From positions 1 to 64,000 of the forward strand of contig JACJNY010000036.1 in assembly GCA_014695295.1 (NCBI GenBank): a stretch of 64,000 nt of DNA. Direction: 5' to 3'. The notes below the pieces were generated by a model that saw only the letters and a list, made by a program, of their open reading frames with translations, had not been told where the DNA came from and did not search any database. Below, in pieces: positions 34,245 through 42,802 of the stretch (the stretch's first letter is position 1; every line of letters starts with the position of its first letter). Source of the stretch: Microcoleus sp. FACHB-61. Lineage in GTDB: Bacteria > Cyanobacteriota > Cyanobacteriia > Cyanobacteriales > Microcoleaceae. Made by a program: the position numbers and the translations under genes.

Positions 34245-35978
34245 CTATATTGTCAACTCCTGCTGCTTAACAGGAATACAAATCTCAAACTCCGTCCCTT
34301 TTTCTGGCGTTGAAAAACACCTAAGAATCCCACCATGTTTTTCAGTAATAATCTGATAACTAATCGCCATTCCCATTCCGGTTCCCTTCCCTACAGGCTT
34401 TGTTGTAAAAAATGGATTGAATATCTGTGTTTGAATTGATTCTGGAATTCCATTGCCATTATCGGCGATCGCAATTTTAACCCATTGCGAATTTACCACC
34501 GAGGTACAAATTGTAATACAACATGGGTGCATCTCGATCGAGCAAGCTACCCGTTGAGTATTTATTTCTTCCAGTGCATCAATAGCGTTTGCCAAAATAT
34601 TCATAAATACTTGGTTAAGTTGTCCGGCATAACACTCAACTAGCGGTAAATGGCCATAGTCTCGAATGACTTTAATTTCTGGATGTTTTGGCCGCGCTTT
34701 GAGACGATGTTGCAAAATTAACAGCGTGCTATCAATTCCTTCATGGATATCAACTTCTTTAAATTCTGACTCATCCATCCTGGAAAAATTGCGGAGTGAC
34801 AGCACAATCTGGCGAATGCGATCGGTCCCAATTCTCATTGAACTCAGGATTTTAGGTAAATCATCTTGCAAAAAATCCAGGTCACTATTTTCTGCTTCTT
34901 TCTCAATTTCGCCAATTGGGTTTGGATAATGCTTTTGATATAGGTGTACCAAATTTAATAGACAGTCAGCATAATATTGTACATGAATTAGATTGCTATG
35001 AATGAAGCCGACCGGATTGTTTATTTCATGGGCTACTCCTGCAACTAATTGCCCCAACGATGAGATTTTTTCTGTCTGAATCAGTTGGGATTGCGTTCGT
35101 TTTAATTTCTCAATCGCCTGCTCAAGCTGCTGAGATTTGTCTCGTTCTCTGGCTTCGCTATCGCGTAATGTGACTTCTATTTGTTTGCGTTGAGCTATTT
35201 CGGCGGTGAGTTTATCGTGGATTTCCAATTGTCGGAATACTTCCTCAAATGTGCTTGCCAAAAAGTGAATTTCGTTAGCTGGAATCGTCTTTGGCATAGG
35301 AAAGATGCCAGTTTTTTTACTTTGATAAACTGCTTCGTTTAAGTCGCGCAAGGGTTGCAATACATTCTTCTGAAGGAGTATCCCCATGATTAACAAAATT
35401 GTGATGATGCCAACTAGCAATGACAAAGTTGAGGTAATGAAGGTTCTGCCGGCAGCTTGCTTCATTTGGTTGAGATCGAGTAGCGCGATCGCCACTCCCC
35501 GCCGTTGAGATGCGCTAAACAAGGTACTGCTAAAAGGCAGAATTTGTGCGATCGCAGGCTTGTTGTCCACGACGATATCTTGCCGGACTTCAATGCCTGC
35601 GGTTGCCGCCCGATCGATCGCTTGCGCGAGTTGCGGATAGATCGAAGCGTATGGCTGATTAGTGGCATTCTGAGGGCTGCGCGCCATCGCCATTCCAGAT
35701 GGCTCGACAATCGCAATTTCCAGCACACCGGGCATCGTGGCAAAATTTTGCACAACCCGTCGCAGAATGCTTTTATTCTCCAACTCTACTAAGCCTTCTG
35801 TAGAAAACTCCAGAGATTGTGTAATTGATTGAGCCCGGTTATGAACTTGCGTTTCTAAGTCAGACTGCATCAGCCGATAGTTAAGTCCCAGAATTGCCAG
35901 TCCAACTGTGGTAATCGACAACCCAACGCTAACCAGCAAGCGCTGCGACAAGCTATGGGGATGCACGAATTTCGTCAT
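34245..35978 (-). CDS. Sensor histidine kinase with a periplasmic sensor and HAMP region
   Basis: 577 residues from ATG 35978, whose ATGA overlaps the stop of the upstream lipoprotein gene; an ATG three codons earlier also exists. TM1 (LLVSVGLSITTVGLAILGL), a periplasmic sensor of about 140 residues, TM2 (TSTLSLLVGIITILLIMGIL), a HAMP-like region and a coiled coil lead to the dimerisation helix with phospho-acceptor His at about 317 (GVAHEINNP). The ATPase domain has N-box NILANAIDALEE, IADNGNGIPE and GKGTGMGMAISY. It autophosphorylates and should pass phosphate to an unknown response regulator. The coupling to a solute-binding lipoprotein suggests that the ligand is presented by that protein. 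Confidence 0.93.
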   Translation of the reverse strand: MTKFVHPHSLSQRLLVSVGLSITTVGLAILGLNYRLMQSDLETQVHNRAQSITQSLEFSTEGLVELENKSILRRVVQNFATMPGVLEIAIVEPSGMAMARSPQNATNQPYASIYPQLAQAIDRAATAGIEVRQDIVVDNKPAIAQILPFSSTLFSASQRRGVAIALLDLNQMKQAAGRTFITSTLSLLVGIITILLIMGILLQKNVLQPLRDLNEAVYQSKKTGIFPMPKTIPANEIHFLASTFEEVFRQLEIHDKLTAEIAQRKQIEVTLRDSEARERDKSQQLEQAIEKLKRTQSQLIQTEKISSLGQLVAGVAHEINNPVGFIHSNLIHVQYYADCLLNLVHLYQKHYPNPIGEIEKEAENSDLDFLQDDLPKILSSMRIGTDRIRQIVLSLRNFSRMDESEFKEVDIHEGIDSTLLILQHRLKARPKHPEIKVIRDYGHLPLVECYAGQLNQVFMNILANAIDALEEINTQRVACSIEMHPCCITICTSVVNSQWVKIAIADNGNGIPESIQTQIFNPFFTTKPVGKGTGMGMAISYQIITEKHGGILRCFSTPEKGTEFEICIPVKQQELTI

Positions 35979-37057
35979 AATTTCCATTCATTGATTGCTG
36001 TAGTTACAATCTCAGTGTTAATCTCCACATCCTGACGCGGCATCCGTCCGGCACGGGGGTCAGATTTTAATAGTTCAGCCATTTGAGCGATCGCCTCTGA
36101 CAAGCGACCAGACTTAAACATCTGTTTTTGCATAGCAATATCACCCTTTTTCAGACCAGCGTAATCTTTAGCAAAAGCCTCATCCTTCTGTCCCAGGTTT
36201 TGAGCAACTTTTTGAAACACGACATTAGGCTTTGTTTCCACCGCACTCATAATATCAAACCAAGCAATGATAAATTGCTTCAATTCAGCTTTCTTTGTGG
36301 GAGTAAGAGCTAACCTAGAAACCAACGTATCAATAACTAAACTATCAACTTCCTGAGTGGTAAAAATAATATTCCCCTTGATTGCTTGGGCCGTTTCGCC
36401 TAGAAGCGGTTGCCAGATCACGGCGGCATCTAAACGTCCCTGCTGCATCAAATCAACCGCTGTTTCGTTAGAAATATCTTCAATCTTGACCTCTTCGGGT
36501 TTAATCTGGTGCAACTTGAGGGCTTCCAATAAAATTAGATGATTCACTGTTCCCAGTTTCGCTCCGACTCTTTTACCGCGAAGGTTTGCCACTGACTTGA
36601 TTGCAGGTTGAGCAACAATACCATCAGCCCCATGAGAAATATTTGTTACCATCAGCACCGCAGGCTTGTCACTACGCGAATCAGACTGCACCACATCCCA
36701 CAAAGAGACAAAAGTCGCGTCTAGAGTACCGCGCAGCATGGCGCGAGTCGAATCTTGTTGATTCTCAAATCGAATGAGTTGCACGTCCAATCCGCGCTGT
36801 TTGAATAAGCCTGCTTCCTGAGCATAAAGTACAATATCAAATCCTGCCCAACTGGTGATGCCAACGCGCATAGGAGCTAGTTGCTGTGGTGCAAGGCTAC
36901 AAGCATTCACAATCAGGCTAACCACCAGTGTCAAAACGCAGAGGACACTGAGCGATCGCCATTTCGTTAAGGTCAACCAAGACCTACGCAATAATTGTCT
37001 AGTGCCGGTCTGAGCTTTGCCAGTCATCTCTGCAGCCTCAACGCTCTTGTTCTTCAA
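35975..37057 (-). CDS. Solute-binding lipoprotein, NMT1/THI5-like (SsuA/TauA fold)
   Basis: 360 residues; a start at M11 (ATG 37027) is also possible. A basic N-terminus and hydrophobic segment end in the lipobox LIVNAC (Cys53), so it is a lipid-anchored periplasmic protein. The mature part follows the NMT1-like pattern: MRVGITSWAGFDIVLYAQEAGLFKQRGLDVQLIRFENQQD, STRAMLRGTLDATFVSLWDVV, and VANLRGKRVGAKLGTVNHLILLEAL. Relatives bind sulfonates, nitrate/bicarbonate, or pyrimidine thiamine precursors. There is no ABC permease or ATPase beside it. Instead its stop overlaps the start of a histidine kinase, which suggests a sensing rather than a transport role (inference). Confidence 0.9.
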   Translation of the reverse strand: MKNKSVEAAEMTGKAQTGTRQLLRRSWLTLTKWRSLSVLCVLTLVVSLIVNACSLAPQQLAPMRVGITSWAGFDIVLYAQEAGLFKQRGLDVQLIRFENQQDSTRAMLRGTLDATFVSLWDVVQSDSRSDKPAVLMVTNISHGADGIVAQPAIKSVANLRGKRVGAKLGTVNHLILLEALKLHQIKPEEVKIEDISNETAVDLMQQGRLDAAVIWQPLLGETAQAIKGNIIFTTQEVDSLVIDTLVSRLALTPTKKAELKQFIIAWFDIMSAVETKPNVVFQKVAQNLGQKDEAFAKDYAGLKKGDIAMQKQMFKSGRLSEAIAQMAELLKSDPRAGRMPRQDVEINTEIVTTAINEWKL

Positions 37058-37779
37058 TTATAGCAAGAACTTTTCTGGATGTCATTACCTGAAAAAACGG
37101 CCAAAACAAATGTAAAATAGAACTATTCTCCTCGCTTATAATTCATTACCAAATCCAACCAAAATCAAGAAATCGTCGCTGATTCCCGCACATAAGAATC
37201 CAGGAATTCATCTGCAGGGAAATGTGGTGAGAACTTCTACACAAGGCCGATATTGCGATGCGAATCGCTTCCGGGAGTTGAGGGATTCGTTGCTCTGGCG
37301 GTTCCTGGGCCGCTGCAATCCACGGTTCATCCACATGGGAAAATTCCGCCCAAGATCGCCATCGGTAACGATATCAGCCGGATGAGAATGCTTCCCAGCC
37401 TCAACGAATTCCCCCAAACCGCATTTTTAAACTTAATTTGGGGGTTTTATTGCTATGTTTTTTGCCTATAAGAACCCGATCGAATCAAAACTTGCTCGGT
37501 GCGATCACCCTTGACAAAGATCGGACTCTTCGTCTAACAATAAGGCTAGAAACTAAGAGAGCGATCCTCTTCGAGGGCTTCGCTAACGTACCGAATTGAA
37601 GGGCGATCGCTCAATTGGTAATTTTGAAGTATTGGGTATTGCGATCGCGATCTAACGACTTGGTTTAGTGGCAGACCGCCCCGCAAGACCCGGAACACAC
37701 GCGCAGAAACAGGGCGGGCTTTCCGCTGCACGCTCATTGTGCGGCGACTGTTGATAACTTCTAGCTCATTTGAGCTAGG
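37058..37779. other. Intergenic region with a hairpin and repeat copy B
   Basis: 722 bp. Two overlapping minus-strand frames (37146-37334 and 37208-37417, starting MGEFVEAGKHSHPADIVTDG) look like pieces of one decayed gene read in two frames, but I cannot name the family. A hairpin CCCCCAAA...TTTGGGGG (about 37411-37444) precedes repeat copy B (37489-37660). No intact gene is supported. Confidence 0.5.
37489..37660 (+). repeat. Dispersed repeat family 1, copy B
   Basis: Full-length copy starting near AAAACTTGCTCGGTGCGATC. It includes TTGACAAAGATCGGACTCTT, then GAGAGCGATCCTCTTCGAGG and GCTTCGCTAACGTACCGAAT (about 50 bases nearly identical with copy E), and ends with the GTATTGGGTATTGCGATCGC core. 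The TTGACA...TAACAAT spacing resembles a sigma-70 promoter. Confidence 0.85.
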
Positions 37780-38214
37780 TTAATCAATTGTGCCAAAGTG
37801 GATAAGTGCTGCACGGATCGCGATGAACCACACCGCGAGCGTGGCAAATAGGTAGAGGTAGAACCGAAGTATGATGAGATTGAATGTGCAATGGACAGCG
37901 CTATGCAATGTGCGAAACACAACGAATACCCACGCGGCGTTCACATACACTGTATCCACCTGCTTTGTGATGAACAGGTATAGGACAAGCGCATAGAAAA
38001 GTACCGGAATCTCGAACAGGTTTTTTAGGTTATCCGATGGATTGGATACGCTTGGTGGCGAAATTTGTGCCAGTGTACCCGGTACAGCAAGTTCTTTCGG
38101 GGTGAGCTTTCTACTGGTGATAAAACTGATACGGCGGATGTACATATACACCCAGACTAAGAGTGTAAGAAACACTGTTGCAAAGAAGGGACTGAAAATT
38201 GTATCTTGCGTCAT
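37780..38214 (-). CDS. MAPEG-family membrane protein
   Basis: 144 residues with four predicted transmembrane helices. The MAPEG signature region is present: NLFEIPVLFYALVLYLF (conserved N-x-x-E-x-P) and WVFVVFRTLHSAVHCTFNL (conserved R-x-x-H). MAPEG proteins are trimeric membrane enzymes, often glutathione-dependent transferases or peroxidases; many bacterial ones are uncharacterised. The gene starts 9 bp after the DUF6220 gene's stop, so the two form an operon, with a divergent LuxR-type regulator 5' of them. Confidence 0.88.
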   Translation of the reverse strand: MTQDTIFSPFFATVFLTLLVWVYMYIRRISFITSRKLTPKELAVPGTLAQISPPSVSNPSDNLKNLFEIPVLFYALVLYLFITKQVDTVYVNAAWVFVVFRTLHSAVHCTFNLIILRFYLYLFATLAVWFIAIRAALIHFGTID

Positions 38215-38223
38215 TTCTACCTC

Positions 38224-38652
38224 TCAAATTTGATTGTTCTGATAGTTGGTGGGCGATAAAGTGCGCCATAGGGAATGTACAAGGCTTGAAGAAACATAGA
38301 GCAACGTAAATCCAATTAGAGGATGCAGTATCTCTAGGTGAAGAGGACTTTTGAGATGAATGCTGGAAAATTGTAGTCCAAGCAGCACTGGCAAACTGGC
38401 GGCGAGATGTCGTATTCTGCGTGGGAATGGGGCGAGAAACGACCATCCCAGTAATACTAATGACAGCCCACTGTACCCTCGCACTAGCCAAACGTGGATA
38501 TTCCACCATGCAGGATTATTGAAGTAGGCAACTCCAACCGTTAATAACTGAGCAATCAAGCAGAGATTAAAGATGATTGAAGTCACATAAAAGCCGATAT
38601 GTATCCAACGTGTGGGAGTGCGATCGCGATCGGTTTGCGAACAGGTTGTCAT
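38224..38652 (-). CDS. DUF6220-like membrane protein
   Basis: 142 residues, four transmembrane helices. The pattern WIHIGFYVTSIIFNLCLIAQLLTVGV, WWNIHVWLVRGYSGL, PVLLGLQF and LHPLIGFTLLYVSSSLVHS with spaced His residues (HVW, HPL, HSL) is consistent with the DUF6220/haem-b-like membrane proteins; function unknown. It is upstream partner of the MAPEG gene (9-bp gap), and divergent from the LuxR-type regulator gene (about 86 bp between starts), so it is probably controlled by that regulator. Confidence 0.7.
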   Translation of the reverse strand: MTTCSQTDRDRTPTRWIHIGFYVTSIIFNLCLIAQLLTVGVAYFNNPAWWNIHVWLVRGYSGLSLVLLGWSFLAPFPRRIRHLAASLPVLLGLQFSSIHLKSPLHLEILHPLIGFTLLYVSSSLVHSLWRTLSPTNYQNNQI

Positions 38653-38738
38653 GTCAAGTTGCTTTGTAGATTACAAGGGTAATATAATTCGAGTATTGCA
38701 ATGCTTCTAGACCTCGATCGGGTACTCTTTTTGACACC

Positions 38739-39488
38739 ATGACCATGAAAAGCCCCTTGCAGCTTTTATTTGAAGCGCTCGACCAGGTAAAGGACGAACA
38801 AGATTTGCGATCGCAAGTCCTGCCCAAAATCGGTGAGTATTTTGCAGCTAAACGATCGGGAATCTTTTTCTTCGATCGACTGCCCTTGGTAGATAGTAAT
38901 CTTCAGAAAATACTGAAAGTTGGGCTATCGATCGAACATAATCCTGTTGTGCGTTATCTAGTGGAGCGTCACGCTCCTGTCCATGAAGCATTGGTGGCAT
39001 CACCCAAGGTTTGGACAATAATTTGTCCCCGACCCGATCATTGGCACGTGATGGCGGGGCCGATTATCAGTCGCGGTCAATTAATGGGTGTAGTGGGTTG
39101 CACCCGCGAACAGTCAATGCCCGCTTTCGATACAGAAAATCTAGCCGATATGAGTGCGATCTGTTTGCATTTGTCTGTTTGGGCTGCAACAGTACGCGCG
39201 GCGAAGCTATCCCGTAGGGAATCGCAACACCAACCTTTCAAGACCTCACGCCTAACGCCTCGTGAATTGCAAATTGCCGAATTGGTTGCTTTGGGGCGAA
39301 CCAACGCAGAAATCGGGAGGGAACTTTGGATTACTGAGAATTCAGTGAAGCAAGCTTTGAAGCGAATGTTCCGTAAGCTTGAGGTTTCGTCTCGTGCAGA
39401 AATGGTTGCACAGCTTTCGGCAACCAAATATAATTTTCCAAGTGTAAAAATGTCTCCATCCAACTTGATGCAGAACACCCACCAATAA
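38739..39488 (+). CDS. LuxR-type response regulator-like protein with GAF-like sensor
   Basis: 249 residues; ATG at 38739 or two codons later. Residues ~1-150 fit a GAF-like sensor (LFEALDQVKDEQDLRSQVLPKIGEYFAAKRSGIFFFD ... GPIISRGQLMGVVGCTRE). Residues ~170-235 hold a GerE helix-turn-helix: LTPRELQIAELVALGRTNAEIGRELWITENSVKQALKRMFRKL. No receiver domain is present, so it is not a classical two-component regulator. The linker AAKLSRRESQ is encoded by a copy of the GCGAAGCTATCCC repeat at 39198-39225. It is divergent from the DUF6220/MAPEG pair, which are its likely targets. Confidence 0.9.
   Translation: MTMKSPLQLLFEALDQVKDEQDLRSQVLPKIGEYFAAKRSGIFFFDRLPLVDSNLQKILKVGLSIEHNPVVRYLVERHAPVHEALVASPKVWTIICPRPDHWHVMAGPIISRGQLMGVVGCTREQSMPAFDTENLADMSAICLHLSVWAATVRAAKLSRRESQHQPFKTSRLTPRELQIAELVALGRTNAEIGRELWITENSVKQALKRMFRKLEVSSRAEMVAQLSATKYNFPSVKMSPSNLMQNTHQ
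39198..39225 (+). repeat. GCGAAGCTATCCC repeat translated in the LuxR-type gene
   Basis: Same family as 11626-11660 and 28513-28545, here in the linker between the sensor and the HTH domain, read in frame as AKLSRRESQ. A flexible linker tolerates such an insert. Confidence 0.75.
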
Positions 39489-39493
39489 ACTTA

Positions 39494-39597
39494 ACGCTAG
39501 AAACCCCGAGAGCGATCGCACCGAATTAAAAAGCGATCGTTCTACTGGTAATTTTGAAGTATTCGGTATTGAGTATTGCGATCGCTAGCTAACGACA
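39494..39597 (+). repeat. Dispersed repeat family 1, copy C
   Basis: Starts GCTAGAAACCCCGAGAGCGATCG and ends with TATTGAGTATTGCGATCG and CTAGCTAACGAC; lacks the TTGACA part. It begins directly behind the stop of the LuxR-type gene. Confidence 0.8.
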
Positions 39598-39642
39598 TTA
39601 AACAAAATGAAAAGACTCTCTTGAGTCCGTTTCAACTGAGAT

Positions 39643-39755
39643 ATTGCATCATTCTCGCTTAACAGGCTTTTCGGCCTGTTCCACAAAAAGTGAATTTTTT
39701 TTGTGGGGCGGGCTGGAGCTCCCGGCCGTGAAAGGCTTATTGCAATTGGTGCAAG
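39643..39755. repeat. Palindromic dispersed element, TTGCA(C/T)CATTCTC ends
   Basis: Begins GATATTGCATCATTCTCGC, contains AACAGGCTTTTCGGCCTGTT and a long T-run with GTGGGGCGGGC, and ends TTGGTGCAAGATATC. The ends are mirror images (GATAT-TGCA ... TGCA-AGATATC). Same family as 21927, 59091 and 63037. Confidence 0.75.
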
Positions 39756-39947
39756 ATATCAGTTGCAACGAGTTGTTTTGCTCAAGAGTGCGATCGCTAG
39801 CAACCTCAACTGATTACGCCTCAATCTTTCACCGATAAATCAGAGCGAGCTTACAATTATCAGCCCTAGAAGGAAACACTAGATATTTTTTTCTTGACTG
39901 TGGAAATTACAATTATATCACAATAGGATTACTCCTATCTGCTTGTT

Positions 39948-42455
39948 ATGGAAATAGATCGTGTGCCATTTCTGAATCGCCTCCGCCGCACCATGTCCTC
40001 TGCGGAAGCTTGGGGGTTTAGTGTGGTTGGATATCTGATGTGGTTTACCTTAGCGCCGTCGATGCCAGCAGAAATTGGCTCCGCATCGCTGTTGGTTTGG
40101 ATTCCTGGTGTTATCGTCGGAATTCTGTTTAACCTTCAAGTTCAGAGTTTGGGTGAGAAATATCCAGATGTATCTGGAGGAACACCAAATTACATCACGC
40201 GATTGCTCCATCGTTACCCTGCCCTTTCCCGCTACTTGGGGATTGCCTACTACTTGGGATGGGTTTCCTTTCCGCCCATTAATGCGATCGTCATCACAAA
40301 TTTGATCCAATTCCATTTAGAACCGATGGGGCTGAATATTCCACAAAAAGTGTTTGAGATCGGTTTTACTGCGATCGCTTACTTTTTAGCATTCAGCGGC
40401 ACCCGCGCCGTCGCCATCCTGCACCTCTTTTTTATCTTTCCTTCGGTCGGCTTTTTACTCCTCTTCTGCGTTCAGGGTTTAGGCTGGCTTGCCTTTTCGC
40501 CCCAAAGCCCCGGACTGTTGCCCAGCAGGATTGATGCCATCAGTGTCCAGGACTGGCTCAAATGGTACTTGTTTGCCGCTTATAGCTTCTATGGCTGTGA
40601 TACAGCTTCATCCTTTGTAGCAGACAGTGTACACCCAAAAGACACCCTCAAGGCGCTGTCTAGGGTTGCCTGGTTCATGCCTCTGGTGTTTGTGGGTGGC
40701 ACTTTAGTGTTGTTGCAGTTGGCAACCGCTCCCGGTTTAGAAGGCAATTTGTACGGCAATTTCCTGGCGGCTGCCAAGCCTTTCTGGGGAGACGCTGCCC
40801 CTGCCATAGTCACATTGCTGGTTGCGGCTAGCTGTTTGTTGGGATCTGCGACTAGCGTTTGCAATACGCCCCGCATCCTTTTCCAACTCGCGCAGGATGG
40901 GCTGTTGTCTCCAGTGTTTGGCGCAGTGTCCCGTCGGGGTTCCCTAGAACCCGCGCTGCTGCTAACCTTTATCTGTAGTTTAGGATTTTTAGTATGGGGC
41001 AACACCACTCGAATTGTCGTGGTGGCAGGCGTAAGTTTTTTCATTTCTATCATGGGGTTGCACTTGGGGCTGTGGATGCAGCGCAACGATCCAGCCGTGC
41101 GTTGGGGGCGACTATCCTTAGCATTGCTGGTGGTGGAGTTCATTTCCCTAGTGGTGGGTGGTGTTAGCTGGGGATGGATGGATTTTGGCCTCGGGTTGCT
41201 GTTGCCGTTAGCAGTGATAGCGCTCGACGCTGCGATTCTGCGGATTCCTTGGCCATCTTTGCATTTACCGTGGTGGGATAGACTCCATACCAAGCCAGTA
41301 ACTGCTCCTAAAAACGAATACTTTGTGGTGCTTCAGGTCGGAATTTTGATTGCGCTGATTTGTGGTACAGCGACGATCAGTTGGCTGATTCGCTCCAGGC
41401 TGCGGGTAGAAGCCGGAACCAACAATCCCTATCTGCTGATTATTGTGTTGATGACGCTGGCATTTGTGGGAGTGGCGATTGCTTGCTGGACAACTCTGCC
41501 CCAGGTTGCTGCGATCGAAGAATTAGCAATCTCCTCGACCGCGCAAGCTAAAGAACTGGAAACGACCCTAAACGAACTGAAAAAAGCCCAGATGCAAGTT
41601 ATCCAAAGCGAAAAAATGTCTAGCTTGGGACAGTTGGTTGCGGGAATTGCCCATGAAATCAATAACCCGGTCAACTTCATCCACGGTAATCTCACCCACC
41701 TGGACGAATATACCCAAAATCTGCTGCAGATGATAGAACTCTATCAAGAGCGCCATCCCAGCAACGATCCAGACGTGCAAGCAATGGCAGAGGAAATCGA
41801 TTTGGAATTCCTCACTGAAGATATCCAAAAGATAATTTCATCTATAAAGGTAGGAACCGAGCGAATTCGCGGTATCGTCGTCTCGTTGCGAAACTTTTCT
41901 CGCATGGATGAAGCAGACTTCAAAGATGTTGATATTCATGAGGGAATTGAAAGTACATTGCTGATTTTGCAACACCGGTTCAAAGATAAACCAGACTGTC
42001 CAGGCGTGGTAACGATCAAAGACTATGGCACATTGCCCAAGGTGGAATGTTTCCCCGGACAACTCAATCAGGTATTCATGAATATTTTGGTCAATGCCCT
42101 AGATGCCCTAGATGAGATGAATAGCAAACGCTCCTATCAGGAGCTTAAAGACACCCCGAACCAGATTACGATTCGGACTTCTGCGATTGACCATCAATGG
42201 GTGAAGGTTGCGATCGCTGACAACGGAATCGGTATGCCAGACCGAGTGAAGCAGCGCATTTTTGACCCCTTTTTCACCACCAAACCTATCGGTAAAGGTA
42301 CGGGTTTGGGGATGTCGATTAGTTATCACATCATTACTGAAAAACATGGCGGTCAAATCAAGTGTTTTTCTACACCTGGCTCAGGCACTGAGTTTGTGAT
42401 TCAGATCCCCATTCGGCAACAGACAATTTCAGCATTCCCGAACCCTGAATCTTAA
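39948..42455 (+). CDS. APC-type amino-acid permease fused to a histidine kinase
   Basis: 835 residues, one continuous frame. Residues ~15-430 form an APC-superfamily transporter of about 12 helices: AEAWGFSVVGYLMW, VSGGTPNYITRLLHRYPALSRYLG and NTPRILFQLAQDGLLSPVFG are typical APC segments. Two more helices (~458-481 and ~495-515) and a coiled coil lead to a kinase core with phospho-acceptor His569 (GIAHEINNP), N-box NILVNALDALDE, IADNGIGMPD and GKGTGLGMSISY. A transporter serving as sensor is known from CbrA (an SLC5-type permease); an APC-type version is inferred here to sense an amino acid or related solute. The kinase half is closely similar to that of 34245-35978. No response regulator is adjacent. 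Confidence 0.9.
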   Translation: MEIDRVPFLNRLRRTMSSAEAWGFSVVGYLMWFTLAPSMPAEIGSASLLVWIPGVIVGILFNLQVQSLGEKYPDVSGGTPNYITRLLHRYPALSRYLGIAYYLGWVSFPPINAIVITNLIQFHLEPMGLNIPQKVFEIGFTAIAYFLAFSGTRAVAILHLFFIFPSVGFLLLFCVQGLGWLAFSPQSPGLLPSRIDAISVQDWLKWYLFAAYSFYGCDTASSFVADSVHPKDTLKALSRVAWFMPLVFVGGTLVLLQLATAPGLEGNLYGNFLAAAKPFWGDAAPAIVTLLVAASCLLGSATSVCNTPRILFQLAQDGLLSPVFGAVSRRGSLEPALLLTFICSLGFLVWGNTTRIVVVAGVSFFISIMGLHLGLWMQRNDPAVRWGRLSLALLVVEFISLVVGGVSWGWMDFGLGLLLPLAVIALDAAILRIPWPSLHLPWWDRLHTKPVTAPKNEYFVVLQVGILIALICGTATISWLIRSRLRVEAGTNNPYLLIIVLMTLAFVGVAIACWTTLPQVAAIEELAISSTAQAKELETTLNELKKAQMQVIQSEKMSSLGQLVAGIAHEINNPVNFIHGNLTHLDEYTQNLLQMIELYQERHPSNDPDVQAMAEEIDLEFLTEDIQKIISSIKVGTERIRGIVVSLRNFSRMDEADFKDVDIHEGIESTLLILQHRFKDKPDCPGVVTIKDYGTLPKVECFPGQLNQVFMNILVNALDALDEMNSKRSYQELKDTPNQITIRTSAIDHQWVKVAIADNGIGMPDRVKQRIFDPFFTTKPIGKGTGLGMSISYHIITEKHGGQIKCFSTPGSGTEFVIQIPIRQQTISAFPNPES

Positions 42456-42802
42456 CCACTTTGCGTTCAGTGCAGCCCTCAAACAATCTGAGGCGGTACA
42501 ATAATCGATCGGGGTGTCAATTACCGCCAACTGCTCGCTCTGAAGCCGTAAGAATCTTAGAAGGGCGATCGCCCTTTCCAAAGATTGCACTCTCCGTATA
42601 ACAATAAAGATAGAAACCCTAATAGCGATCGCAATACCGAAATGAAGAGCGATCGACCCACAGATACTTTTGAAGTATTGGGTATTGAGTATTGCGATCG
42701 CTCTGCGGCGCGACTCGGTTCTGGGGCTTCCAGAAAACTTTGCAACCTCACACTTGGTTTTTGTCAGTCTACTTCACGAAATTTTTCAGCGGCTGTTGAT
42801 AA
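42456..42802. other. Intergenic region with repeat copy D
   Basis: 347 bp. Contains family-1 repeat copy D (42563-42702). An 87-codon plus frame at 42585-42848 is simply the repeat read through and is not called. Confidence 0.6.
42563..42702 (+). repeat. Dispersed repeat family 1, copy D
   Basis: Full-length, diverged copy: GGGCGATCGCCCTTTCCAAAG, ATTGCACTCTCCGTATAACA, TAGAAACCCTAATAGCGATC, then TTTTGAAGTATTGGGTATTG and AGTATTGCGATCGC. Plus strand. Confidence 0.8.

Larger units (their letters stand above)
39489..39947. other. Intergenic region with two repeat types
   Basis: 459 bp with no gene. It holds family-1 repeat copy C (39494-39597), then a palindromic element (39643-39755), then an AT-rich stretch before the permease-kinase gene with a possible promoter (TTGACTGTGG at about 39893, followed by TATATC near 39914). 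Confidence 0.6.

Noticed and set aside
35975-37057. ABC importer operon
   Set aside because: No permease or ATPase gene is adjacent; the only partner is the histidine kinase.
37146-37417. Two overlapping minus frames as genes
   Set aside because: They overlap in different frames, have no motif I can name and no ribosome binding site; at best remnants of one decayed gene.
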